Source of the DNA: Epichloe hybrida
Lineage: Eukaryota; Ascomycota; Sordariomycetes; Hypocreales; Clavicipitaceae
Assembly: GCA_019022495.1 (NCBI GenBank)
Contig: JAFEKR010000029.1
Coordinates: 558,001 to 622,000 of the forward strand
Reading direction: 5' to 3'
DNA: 64,000 nucleotides
Shown here: piece after piece, positions 43,003 through 54,837 of the stretch
How the letters are laid out: every line of letters starts with the position of its first letter
Numbering within the stretch: position 1 is the first letter of the stretch
Notes under the pieces: model-generated
What the model was told of the DNA's origin: nothing
Seen by the model: the letters and a program-made list of their open reading frames with translations, nothing else
The model's database searches: none
Program-made: the position numbers and the translations under genes

Positions 43003-44272
43003 TTAGGCCTTGCGGGAGCGCGTAGTGGAGCCATTTGTCTTGGACCCGGTTGAGGTAGCACCGTTGCCGTGACCGTTCGCAGAGCCAGCAGCCTGGATAT
43101 GCAAAGGGTCGGGAAGAGGAGCCTGTGACATTCGACGGAGCGACTTGCGAGTAGTGCTCCTGCCACCCTTCTTGTAAGTGGCAAAGTAGAAGGAGATGAA
43201 GAGAACCAAATACGAGCTGAGAATAGCGATGCCAGAGAAAGCAGCAAACTCCTCGCCAGCGCAGTTGCCGGCATTAGGCAGCCACTGGAAGTAGGTCGAG
43301 GTGAAGTAGGTGTACGAGGCAAAGTAGACGAAACCTATTTTCCAGTTATCAGCAACACGGCTGACTTGCGGACTCTTCCCAATGTATTGCGGGAAAACTT
43401 ACCAAGATCGATGATGAACTGGATGATCTGGAGACGAGTGACCCACTCCTTCCACCAGATACGAATGCCGCGGGCACTCTGAAAGTAGTACCAATACATG
43501 ACAACGTGCACGGTCAAATTGAGGGTGATGGGAACCCAAGAAACCGACGTGGAACCAATCAACTGAGTGTAGCAGAGGAGGGCGGTGGCACCGTGGTGAT
43601 AGCAATGAAGGAAGGCTATGCCAATCAGTCAGTGAATTTGTTCAAGTGCAATGGCATCTCTCAGCAAGATTTTGGCGAAAAAAGGAAAAAAAAAGGAAAA
43701 AAAAAAAAAGGACACGTACTCAGGGGCTTCTTCTTGAGGAACAGGAAAACCGTGTCAAGGAGCTCCAAATACTTGGTGAGGTAGTTGAGCTGCAATTGTC
43801 ATGTCAGTGCAAACTCATCATGAGCGAATCAGTAATACAATTTCCCTCTGGGCTGGCAACTCACGTAGTACAGAACGACCATGGGCTGCGTCCAACCACC
43901 ATCGCGGTGACAAATGGCGTGGAAGACACCATTGTGGTAGAGCTCAGGAACGAGCTGCTCAATGAAGAGAACCAGAAGGATGCCGCTGATGGCGGTCAAG
44001 TAGAAGTTGTGAACGAGGAAGAGCGCCTTGAGCTTGAAAGGCTCGCGATTGCGCATCAACTCGCGACCACCAAAGATGATCATGTAGTAGATGACGATGA
44101 AAACCGAGGTCGACTTGAGAGTCGACATGGGCGTCTCGAAAGGGACGAACTTAAACTGCTCGGCAGGATATCCAACAACAGCCTCCCAGGCCTTGCTGAA
44201 GATAGGCCATAGGTGGACGCCGAAGGGACGATCGATCGTAGGCAGCGGGAGCTGCTCAAGTAGGCCGGACAT
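43003..44272 (-). CDS. Very-long-chain fatty acid elongase (Elo2/Elo3 type)
   Basis: Four exons, complement(join(43003..43334,43403..43615,43720..43789,43865..44272)), 340 residues. It catalyses the first condensing step of very-long-chain fatty acid elongation in the ER membrane, supplying sphingolipid acyl chains. The family histidine box HCYHH (about residues 163-167) is preserved and lies next to the second splice ([23 protein letters not shown]). Other Elo2/Elo3 hallmarks are [50 protein letters not shown] and [16 protein letters not shown]. Seven hydrophobic segments are visible. The C-terminus is basic (RKSLRR, and RSRKA at the end), fitting ER retention. The start [22 protein letters not shown] resembles fungal Elo2-type N-termini. 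It is divergent from COX6. Confidence 0.92.
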
Positions 44273-45716
44273 TTTGGCGATTGACGGCGTTGTTTTCTTT
44301 GCGTACCTCGAAGAGAATGAGCTCGACGAGGATTTGTTGCGGAGGAAAAGGGTGTCGAGTCGAGTGGGAAGCAGGCGCGAATGATTATTAATGCACGACT
44401 GTTTGCTCGGCAAGGTTTGAAGTTTCCGGACTCGACGTGGAGACGAAGACGCGCGAAACGCTTGAGCTTCTCGGGACTGGTGCAAGACCGGCGTCACGCA
44501 AGCAAGGAGCGACAAGAAGAAAGGAAGTGCCAATGGCTCTTTGCGAACAAAGAAGCAATCGGCGGAAAGATTAATAAAATACACCAGATGGCGGACGGGC
44601 AGGCCGGATAACAGTGAACAAGGGAAGGAAAGGGAAGGGAAGGGAGGGAAGGAGGAGCGGCAAGAGAAGGGCAGAAAAGGGCTCCTTCGGCTGGATGATG
44701 AATAAGTACACATGCGCGTTGCGACTGGTACAAAGAGACACGATACTTAACAGGCACAGAGGTACGGATCCGTACAGACTTGGCAATGTTGAGGCCATCT
44801 CGCATGTGATTCGTCGGGATCAAAATCGCCGACCCGACTTTGTGAGACCCAGCCTCAAAGGGACACAGCACGTGACCGTGATCGACGAGGCTCTGCCTGC
44901 CAATTTCAATGGCCCCAGTCACGTTACGGCGTACTCCTTACATATGTAATATCTCCTTGGTGCCGGTAAGGCCTCGCACCCGTACCGACAAGGATAGAAT
45001 TCTTGACTTCGTATATAAGCTTGGTATCTGGGTTGCCTACGGATTACGGAGTCCTAGTACAGACAAGCGCGAGGCGCGATGGGGCACGACGTAGGACCGG
45101 ATAGATGTTAATTTGCGAGTTTGCGTGCCCATTGCAGATTATTAGCAAGGCTTGGGATTACAAGGCCCGATTAAGGCACGGCACAAATATCTGTCCCGTG
45201 TCAATATTAAGACACGCATCCCCTTTTCTCGGTGTTGTTGATTCATCAAGAGAAGAGGGTCTCGCCGTGTTGGACCTCGGCATTGCCCAATGTGTATTAT
45301 GGGGCGCGACTACGGACGTATTCTGCTTCGATATTGCGGCATATGCTTGCAATTGCCTGGCGTGCGTACATCATTTCATTTGGCTTGCCAGAAGGCAATC
45401 GCATGCTGTGACGACGTGACCATGCAGCCGAGTTTTTTTTTGGGAAGTGAAGCCCATTGCGTCATTGCCTCGAAGCTCGCAACTGATGCTGGTCTTTACA
45501 TACACAGTGCGTAAAAATTAAAACCGTGCAACCTCACGAGCAGCTTAGTCACCCAGTCCATCGGCCAGCCAATTGGCAAGGCAAGCAAAGCAAGCTATCA
45601 GCAAATTCATCGTCGAAAAACGCACATCCAACCCTCCCCCGAGTGTCCACATCACCACCCGCACGACAAAACATAACATCGCCAGTCGAACCACCTCTCC
45701 CCCCTCGACATCGACC
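44273..45716. other. Divergent promoter region of the elongase gene and COX6
   Basis: It contains a 14-bp palindrome GTACGGATCCGTAC at 44762-44775, a GAAGG/GGAAA purine tract near 44620-44655, and GGATTACGGAGTC near 45043. No gene was recognised. Confidence 0.45.
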
Positions 45717-46647
45717 ATGATGCCGTCAACCTCTTTGCTCCGCGCCGCCAGTCGTGGCTCGACGACCTTTTTCCGCGCTGCCGCTCGTCCTGCCACCAGG
45801 CCCCTGATGGTTCGCGCTGCCTTCAGCACTTCTCTACCCCGACCAAGCGATCATGCCGAGGAGTCATTTGAGGACTTCACTACCAGGTGAGGAATAGCTC
45901 TTTGCCACGTCGTTGCCACGTCGGGACACCAATGCAGTGTTCAAGGGGATGAGGGAACGAGGGAACGAGGGAACGCAACTTAATTGGGCTGTTTCCTGGT
46001 CCCTCTCGGATTCTAGCGGGACATGAGTGTTTTTCCAACGACGCGAGCCGAATTCCCGAATGCAGCGCTACCCGCCAATCTTAACGAAATGCATTCCGAA
46101 ATCTTGCAATAGTAGCAATACTGAATAGGCTCAATGACTGACGAGTCGTCAATCCTTTGCAGATTCGAGAAGGAATTCGAGAGTGTTCAGGATGTTTTCG
46201 AGCTCCAGGTATGATGGCCCTGTCATCCTAAAATAAAATAAAAACCATGTGCTGCCAATCGTACTAATCGCCATTGGCCAGCGCAACCTGAACAACGCTT
46301 TCGCGTACGATCTCGTCCCCTCCACCTCCGTCATCGCCGCCGCCCTCAAGGCTGCCCGAAGGGTCAACGACTTTGCTACTGCCGTCCGCATCTTCGAGGG
46401 TACGTCACCGTCATTTCAATATTGATGTCATCATCACCTCCTCGGGCCGTCCCGATGCTTTGGAAAACCTGTCGGTCGAATTGACCTAGCGCGACCCGTC
46501 TTACTAACTGGTTATGCCCCAATTGCAGGTGTCAAGGCCAAGGTCGAGAACAAGGGCCAATATGACCAAATTCTCACCGAGCTCAAGTCTCTCCGGGAAG
46601 AGCTCGGCGTCCCTTTGAAGGAAGATCTGTACCCCGAGGAGAAGTAA
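45717..46647 (+). CDS. COX6: Cytochrome c oxidase subunit VI (Va-type)
   Basis: Four exons, join(45717..45886,46163..46208,46282..46399,46529..46647), 150 residues, as for yeast Cox6 (148). It is a nuclear-encoded matrix-side subunit of respiratory complex IV. The first ~40 residues are Arg/Ala/Ser-rich (LLRAASRGSTTFFRAAARPATRPL), a clear mitochondrial presequence. The mature part has ESFEDFTTRFEKEFESVQDVFELQ, RNLNNAFAYDLVPSTSVIAAALKAARRVNDFATAVRIFEG and VKAKVENKGQYDQIL..EELGVPLKEDLYPEE, which is the Cox5A/Cox6 family along its length. All splice phases agree. The start ATGATGCCGTCAACC has two adjacent Met codons. Confidence 0.95.
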
Positions 46648-47208
46648 ATATTCTACTATTTTGTAAACAAATTCGCAAAGCCCGAGAAGAGGCGGGGAAG
46701 AAACGTAACACCGTCAGTGCTGTTACTTGTAAAGGAAATACTCTTGTCTGCTGCCGCCTTTTGAAGCATATCAATTGTTATACATGTTATTTTAGGTAGA
46801 AAGAGGAATTGAGTGCCAAGTGGCCGGTGGCGTAGGAAAAAAAATAAACAGGAGGATCATGTTGGTTTTTTTTTTTTTCCCAATACAATCCCTAGACTCA
46901 CTCATGTGCTTTTACCTATTTCTCAAGTGGAATGTGTGGGATACGTCTATCAAGACGACTGACTCATGAGTGCTCAAGTCGAAATGTTGCTTAAAACTCC
47001 CCCCGACGCGCCATCCTAGTCGAATGCTTCGGCCATACAGGCTCATTGATAGACCATAGGCTGAAGCCCGATGCTTGCTAGGACATTGCTATTCTACACG
47101 AATTCTCAAATGAATAAATTCCGTTGCCCACGCAGAGCTTCTCAACTAACGAGTCGCATTTCGCTTCGTAACCAAGCAAGGTAGCCACGACATCCTATAA
47201 AATGCCTG
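46648..47208. other. Convergent 3' flanks
   Basis: Spacer between COX6 and the chromodomain gene, with A-rich and T-rich runs near 46838-46879. No gene was seen. Confidence 0.5.
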
Positions 47209-50200
47209 CTAATCTCGAAGACGATGCCACCTTCCATTCCCTGGTGGCTGTGCCATATACTGCATTCCAGCCAAAAGACTTGATGCCACTCCATCTACCA
47301 TAGTCATGGGAGCTGGACTCGTCCCCCTACTGGCTGATCCCCCTCCGCTGTTGCCGCCATGCGTTGCTCGACCTATGCGAGGACTCATCATACCTGTACG
47401 AGGACTCCGAGGAACACTGACTTGGCGTGTCTCCCGGCGACCACTCTTAAGCTGCCGTAGTTCGTCTTTGGTACAATCCAGTTCGATTTCCCGCTCGCGT
47501 AGCTGAGACCTCAGATCTCGGACCTGGCGGAGACATTGCTTCGTTGTAGTGTCTGCCTGAATAGCGTGAATCTTGCCCAATGTGTCTTCTGTTTTCTTTC
47601 GCAGATTAGTCACTTGCTCCTTGAGGTCCGCATTTTCACCCCGAAGGGCGCTACTCGTCGTCGTGGCATCCTGGTAAAGACTTCGTGCATAGTCTGCATC
47701 TTTATGAGCGTTTTCTAACCGCTTCTCCAACATTTGGGTTCTTTCTTGAGCTTCTTGCAGAAGCTTCTGCGTCTTGGCCAATGGTGTTTCTTTCGCCCCG
47801 TCTGGATCTGCAGTGAGCCGTATAACAGTTGCTTCTAAATCAGTAATCTTCTTTTGTGCCTTTTCTGCGTCTTTTAGCGCTGTTTCTGTCGCGCTTTGCA
47901 GTGCTGCCTCTGCCTTTCGTGTCTGTCGCTCGAACTCAATGCGGTCTTCCAACGCCTCCCGCTGTGACGAATACATCTTTGCGCTCGTCCTCTCATATTC
48001 TTTGATTCGGATCTCCATCCCTGATATCAGGCTCTTATATTGTGCATCCCTATCTGCTACGTCCACTTGCCGCCTGAGCTCCGAAACCTGCCACATTTCA
48101 TTAGTCGCGATTTGTTTATTTCGTCATTGATCTAGATTATATACCTGTTCAGCCAGTGCTTGCAAAACCGCCACCGACACACTGACGACGCCTTTAGATT
48201 TGATAGTACTCTCCGCGGGCTTGACGGAGCTTAACAGCCCTTGGACGTCGTCGGGTATTGGAGTATCATTCACCTGAACGGTGGATTGTTTGAAAGGTAA
48301 CATGCGCAGTCTTTTAGCATCGTCATCGTCAAAATCATCCTGTTTCAAATCAGCAACACACTATAATCGAAAATTGCGAGCTTCTCTTGCTCACCAGCTT
48401 CCGCTTTCGAGCATTCTCAACGTCCGGAGCACCGGTCACAGGCATTTGTGAGCGCGGTTGAGAGTTGACGTAAACATCCAAGATTTCTTCAGGAATGGGG
48501 ACTGGGTCCCATACGATACCTTCGACCAGTCCGTTCAGGTATTCCAGAAATAGGCTGGCAGCTTCATGTGGTTCCGGGTGTCCGCGGTCTGGATCACCCA
48601 CGAGCTGTCTCGCCCGCACGATCCCAGATATAAGGGCGTTTTTTCGCTCTAAAGGAGTCAAGTCGTCAGGAACATATAGGTCGATATGCTCAATGGAGTG
48701 TGTGGTGACCAGCATCAACACTATCGGCGACCTTGCATCCGGAATATCTGGCTCAAGCTTTTTGCCAACTTCTGAGCTCCCAAAAGAATGATCATAGCCG
48801 ACAATGACATCAAAATCATCTTCATCAACATTTGTTCCGGGAAGAATTAGAGTAGCTCTGACAACTGAAGATACTGATTTGGTCTTTGACGATTTATCAA
48901 TGTCTCCACAGATGCACTCAACATCTAGTGCCTCTGTAAGGCGGGACAGAAGCTTCAAAATATCGACAGATCTAGCCACAATCAAGACGCGCGTTTCTTT
49001 GGTAAGTCCCTGAAGAAGCTCATACAGAAAATTAAATTTGGAGTTACCATCACAGCAGTACTTGATAAGTTGTTCGGATGGTAATTCCTCGAGTGCGCTG
49101 CCTACCGCGTCGGGCGGGTAGTCGCAGATATTATGCAATCGACTAAAGACCTGATCTATTTTGTGCACCAAGGCCTCCTCTGGTTCAATAAATTCTTCGC
49201 TATTGAAAATAGCGCCGAATCGTGTTACTTCTTTCTTGTATTCGAGCAAGGTATCATCGTATAATGGCCTTAAGCTTGCTTGGAAGGGAAGTGTAACAAC
49301 ATGTTTCAACACAACGGGTTCTTGATCACTGGGCCCATCATTTGACGCTTCATCGGGTTGCGGCTGCCCCATCGAGACGGAGACGGCCGAACTTTGATGA
49401 CCTGTCCGTGATAAAGCATCATGAGACTCATCCTGGGGAAGGAGGGATGGTATCAAGGGTAGAGCTGCGCCATGCAGATTGTGTTGCTTTGAAATGTCTG
49501 CCAAAGAGACTGTAGGCGGCTCAGGATTGTGCAACTCATCAGGTACCATGGTACCGGAGACTGACAAATCTGGATCCTCGAAAATCATGTTAACAATGCC
49601 CTGTAATGATTGGACCGCGGATGGTTTAGGGCTGCTGGGCGACTTGGGTTGTGTGTGCTCACTTTCAACGACAATGGACTGATGAGTATGACTTCGCTGA
49701 TCAGCTGCTTGAGATTCCGGCACGTTCGGACTGGATAGCTGTGCTTTGGAAGACCCAGCATCGCCGCCCAAAGGTTTGTCATGATCTTGAAAACTTGGAC
49801 TGTCGGACATGACCTTGTCCAAGTTGAGTATTTGGCTCAGCTCATCCACGGCAGATGGTTGCGAAGCCGCATTTGAGGTCTCACATGCCGCCTGATTTTC
49901 CATCTTGTCGTGCATCAAATCGAATGATGGTTGTGAGACTGTATCGGAAGCTTGCGGGAGTGAAGAGACGTTTACAGTAATGGGGCTTGTGTCTTTATTG
50001 GCACCGTGACTGTCAATAAATGCTTCCGTTTGTGACACGGACGGAGTGATGCGAAGGACTTGGGCGTCTTGAAATTCGGTCTGATCTCCAGCAGCTACAG
50101 ATATACTTGCGGAGTTTTGATTTTGAGTCGATGGAGTTGCATCAACCACACTCCTGGCAGGAGAACCTTGCAATTCACTGGACAAATTTTCCGGGATATT

Positions 50201-51436
50201 AAACGAAGAAGGAAGTGGTGGCTGTGACAAGAATGCAGGAGCCGGGCTAGTAGTCGGTATAACAGCCAGGTCGTTGTTGCACCCTGTTGATTGTGCTTCC
50301 GAATGAGGTTTGGTCGCAGCTATTGTGGAACAAAGGTCTTGACTGGTATCGCTCAATGATTTGCCTTCGCCAAACTGATGAGAGGGTATATCGGGGCCGT
50401 CCAAGTGCCCTGGAGATTGTCCCGACACTTCCTGATCACAGAGATTGCTCAGATTATCAGATTCAAGCTCGTCTTGTAACAGACCCGAGGCGTATTGACA
50501 GTCTTCGAACTGAAAATTATCCTGAGTCTCGCGATTATTTTTGGCCGATGATGCAACCTCGACTTGCTGAAGATCCACCAACCAGGTCTGTCCAGAAGGC
50601 TCTTGAGAGTCTGGAATGATGGTGTGACGACCGAGCTGAGAAGCAAAAATGAGGCGCTCGTCCTGATCTTCGAGTTCCACAATCGATTGAGACGAATGAC
50701 CACTGCTTTGGGTGTTGTGCTGACTGTTGTATTCAGTCGGATCGAATTGTGAATTCTTATCGAGTTGTACCACGAGCCTTTGAGAACGAGGAGCGTCTGG
50801 TGCTCGCTGGTTCGGGCAGCTCAGACCGTCAAGATCGGCACAGTCGTCGACGGCGCTATCAGTGGAGGAAAGGGAAGCTATAGATGGAACTGGCTCTTCC
50901 GAAGGAGTCGCACTATATGTAACCTTTGTGATCTTGCGAGGACGCTCGCTTTCGTCGGTTGAGCTAGAAAGTAGCCGTACTCGTCGATCTTGTTGTCCTT
51001 GTCGTTCTCGTCGAAAAGCACCAGACGGACCAGCAGTCTGGAGTTTTTGTTTTTGCCTCCAATTAGACGGTCGTGGAGGCTGGCTGTCTTGACTATCGTG
51101 TTCGACTTGCTCCCTATTACGTGATGTCTTCAGTTGGTTCCACTCTTCCTTGGCTTCGTCTGTGACCTCGCGACTCTATAACCAGTGACTCATTAGCATA
51201 TCGCGCGAGAGAAGCATCCCCATGCCACTGTGACGAAACGTAGCGAAACCTACCCAAGTGGGAGAGTACGCCTCGCCAGTCGTCTCGTTGTCGTCCCAGT
51301 CCACGAGATATTCAATACGGCCCCTTACAAGTCTTTCGTCGAGAATATTCCTGATTGTGAACCAGCCCTCGTCAGGCGAGGCTACCCGCTTCCGCGACCC
51401 GAATGTGCGAGGTTGAGATCGCCGTGTTCTTGGCAT
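47209..51436 (-). CDS. Chromodomain protein with Hda2/Hda3-like domain (Cdp-2-like)
   Basis: Four exons, complement(join(47209..48087,48145..48339,48395..51175,51254..51436)), 1345 residues. The N-terminal chromodomain (about residues 22-75) reads GWFTIRNILDERLVRGRIEYLVDWDD...YSPTW, with aromatic residues expected of a methyl-lysine cage; it is followed by SREVTDEAKEEWNQL across a splice. A long Ser/Gln/Asp-rich disordered region leads to residues about 684-965 (VVTLPFQASLRPLYDDTLLEYKKEV... VLIVARSVDILKLLSRLTEAL... SPIVLMLVTTHSIEHIDLYVPDDLTPLERKNALISGIVRARQLVG), which resembles the HDA1 complex subunit 2/3 domain. A coiled coil occupies about 1040-1250. Neurospora CDP-2, part of the HCHC complex with HP1, CHAP and the HDA-1 deacetylase, has a chromodomain and acts in heterochromatin silencing; I infer this is the counterpart. 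The frame is open to 51832, but MPRTRRSQPRTFGSRKR is the natural start. Confidence 0.82.
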
Positions 51437-52442
51437 TGACCCGACTGCGAAATGTAGCCCGCGTAAGGCAGTTTTTGTGCCTATGCCTCTGGCAATAAGA
51501 ACGGCCTCAGCGAAGACAGGCGGTGCGCGACGTTGTCTGGCGCAAAGGATGAGTGAGCGGCCGATGTAAAAGTCGATCCGCGCGGCGCGCCCAGAAACAA
51601 GGCTGACAATGAGACCATGAAGGGAAGGGACCGACCCCACGCTGGAGAGCTCGTGTTGGGAAGGCGATGGCTGAGTGGACCACCCCAGTGACAAAATCAC
51701 GTGGCTGCGAATGAGACAAAGAGAGTATGCGAAAAGCACAAGCCTAAGGCAAAGGTAAAGGAAGATGTGACCGGAAGAGAAGAAGCATGAAAGACAGATT
51801 GGTAGAGAAGAAGCATGAAATACAGAAAACAAGGTTCAGCTGGAGGAAAGAGGTCTGGCTAATAACATTGTTTGCGCCTTCCTGACTGGAAGTTGTTCTA
51901 CACGGGATCCGCAGACCAGTGGGGAAAGTGAAGCCGAGTCATGCCTGCCTTGAACACGGCTTCCAGGTCGTCGCGTTCACTAGTCTACATGTATGTATGT
52001 AGGGTAGCCGACCTTGGTCGTACCCAGCACCGCCGCCGTCTAAAATATTAAACAAATGTGAAGTTGCAGAGGCTGATCTATTATTTGGAGGGGATTCTTC
52101 TCGTCTCATTCTTCTGGATAGAAATGTGACCTTCATACCAGACACGTTGCGCGGCGTGAGCGACCACGACAAGTGTCGCAAGGCAAACGGCGATACTGAC
52201 TGAGACTCACTCGGATGAGTTCCACTGCAAACACGAAACTTCACCAAGACGAAGACTTTGGTCGTCGCTTTGCACTCTACTCATGGGTCCAGCGTTAATT
52301 TACACACCTACTTCGCAGCCCATAGTCTTTACAGTAGCACGATCAACAGCACTCCCCCCCGGCGCATCTCACAGAGAGTTATCCGACCTGCCCGTCTCAT
52401 CGCACTGAAGTGAGGCAAAGCAGCCAACAAAGGTCATTCACC
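51437..52442. other. Divergent promoter region of the chromodomain gene and RAI1
   Basis: A long open frame continues upstream of the chromodomain start but has no conserved content. No other gene was recognised. Confidence 0.5.
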
Positions 52443-54176
52443 ATGGCGGCGAACTTCCCAATGCAGCCCATGGGCAGATTCTCTGGTCCCAGCCAACCCG
52501 TAAAACGGCCCAAGGTAACAAGCAGCCCTTTCCCCAAACGTATTCTGTCCCTTCGATTACGTGAAACTCGTCTCACACTGCTCATCAACCTAGGAGTTCG
52601 CCTGCTTCTCGTACGATGAGAACCATGACTTTCGGCTAGATGACTCGTCCATAAAGTATTACTACACTCCCCGATTAGGAGCAGACCTGTCCAAAGGATT
52701 TGACGAGTTCCGGAAACTGGATGATTCCGGAGACGAGCACCTGGATAGCTTGTTGAAGACGATCGTGGCGCACGAGAAGGAGACGGGGAAGAAAATTGAC
52801 GCCAATGTCGTTACTTGGCGGGGAATGATGACCAAGGTGTGTTTCCTCCGCTGCCCATGCTTGATTTTATCATGACGAGTTGTAATATTTATCGACAAAT
52901 TTAGATCATGGCGGCTTTGTTTGAACAACAAGATGGGTCAATTGCCCTATATTGCGCGTGAAAAAAAACTCTTGAAAACCTTGGATGGCTGACCGTCCTA
53001 TAGCTTTGAGATGAATGCCACTTTATATCAGGTATGTATTTACACCAAGTCTCACAGAGAGCACAGCAAACACATTTTTAGGACTGCTTGTAAGTGAACC
53101 CCTCGCTCTACATGCGTTGCCTCGGCTCACAAACACAGGTTCATCGAGGAGAACAACGACTTCAAAGTTCAATCACGACTCAACGAGAACCGTAGAGGTC
53201 CTAGACGTGGTCCTCCCCTGGAAGTAATGCAATACTGGGGTGAAGACATGCCCTACACCCAAGTTACACAGCAACTCAAATCCGCCATAAAAGCATACTA
53301 ACTTCTGCAGGCTACAAGTTCGAAACCCTCTCCACCCTCCCCAGGACATGGCACGAAACATCGAGGGAATACATTGAAGATCGCGAAAACCAAGTCGTCA
53401 GCAACAAGGAGCAGTACTGCTCAGTCGTCCGCACCGGCATCGGCAGCACAGTCCTCTGCCTCGGAGGCGAAGTCGACGCCAGTACGTTTATACCAGCCCC
53501 CTTCCTACCATGTCCTGTCTCCTGTTCCTTGCCAATGAAGAAATTGACACCCGTCATGCTGATCCATCTTCTCCCACAACCAAAGTATGGGACGCGAAAC
53601 CACCCCCCGGTCAACCCATCAACTGGGTCGAGCTCAAAACCTCCGTGGAGATCCGCTCCCCCGGCGATCTCGACAATTTCCACCGCAAGCTCATGAAGTT
53701 CTGGATCCAGTCGTTCCTCCTTGGCGTCCCCAAGATTGTAGTGGGATTTCGCACACGAGACGGCATCCTGGTTGAGGTCCAGGAGATTGAGACGCAGAGT
53801 ATTCCGCAGACGGTGAACTCGAGACAAGGCGCGCGATGGAACGCCGACATGTGCGTCAATTTCGCGGGGGAATTTCTCCAATGTAAGCTCCTTCGGTGTT
53901 GTGCTAGACTCGTTGCGCAACTTTATCTTTTACTCATCGTCGTCGGAGCTGGCTGCGGTCTGACCGAAAAGTCAAGCTTTATTCTAATCCGTGGCAGGGC
54001 TCAGAAACGTAATCAACGATGAAGGCGTATGGAGGATACGGCGACGAGCAGGATCGACCGGTATCGAGGTATTCAAGGTTGAAGAGACTGGACACGGAGA
54101 CATCCTGTCAGAGGAGTTCAAAAATTGGAGAATCAAGCTTGCTCTTGGACCGAGTTCTCCTGAGGCAAGGGCGTAA
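52443..54176 (+). CDS. RAI1: Decapping nuclease / pyrophosphohydrolase Rai1 (Dom3Z/DXO family)
   Basis: Nine exons, join(52443..52514,52594..52836,52905..52936,53004..53031,53082..53089,53139..53239,53311..53481,53586..53882,53998..54176), 376 residues. Rai1 partners the exonuclease Rat1/Xrn2 in the nucleus and removes unmethylated caps or 5' triphosphates from aberrant RNA. Family motifs are visible: EFACFSYDENHDF, YYYTPRLGADLSKGFDEF, VTWRGMMTKIM, DGFEMNATLYQDCLFIEENN, the metal-site motif GGEVDAIWD, the second metal/catalytic motif WVELKTSVEI (E-L-K), and the Rat1-contact-type C-terminal half LMKFWIQSFLLGVPKIVVGFR. The QDCLFIEEN block needs an 8-nt exon (53082..53089). The other introns are 50-115 nt, and one is 49 nt. 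All phases agree and sum to 377 codons including the stop. The start context is CACCATGGCG. Confidence 0.92.
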
Positions 54177-54837
54177 GAAGCCGCTAATGAGAGTAACCCT
54201 AATCTACGGCGCGGTGCTATTTGTAGCAAGCATCGTGACCAACCTTCACGCACGCAATAACCACAAGGTTCAGAAAAATTTCATGTGCCATCTTTGTTCC
54301 ATTTACTTCACACATGGTGTTACACTACCTGAATCTACCTATGGAAAACAAAATCGCATTTTACAAGATCCATCAAAACACTCCCAATGCCCAAACGCCG
54401 GAATCCGGTGGAAGTTACATCAGACCTGAACCCAATAGAAGAAATCATAATCCAAACGTACATCAACCCAGTGACTGTTTCAGATCGCACACATGCGCAT
54501 GCATGGATGGAGTTGGCTGATAGGCCACGAATGTAATGCGATTTCCTCGAGAGCTCAAGATCACAAGACGCCAATATGTGTCGTCCATGTCTTGAACAAA
54601 TAAAAACATACTTTTGCTTCTTTAAAAGGAGTTCTTGATCTTCCAGAACCAGGCTATGCTGTCGCACTCACTGAAAATCATACAAACCAAAGGGTATTCA
54701 TATCAAACATGGAAGAAAGGCTGAGAATGACGCAGGAAATGCAAGAAACAAGGGGGAGGAAAAAGCCCATCATATGACCAAGTCGAGCCTGGAAAACATG
54801 GTCCTTACATTATCAATCTTGATCACCGTGTGTATTG
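54177..54837. other. Convergent 3' flanks
   Basis: Spacer between RAI1 and the kinase gene. No motif-bearing frame was found. Confidence 0.5.

Noticed and set aside
51437..51832. N-terminal extension of the chromodomain protein
   Set aside because: Open frame by chance; the basic start MPRTRRSQPR directly before the chromodomain fits better.
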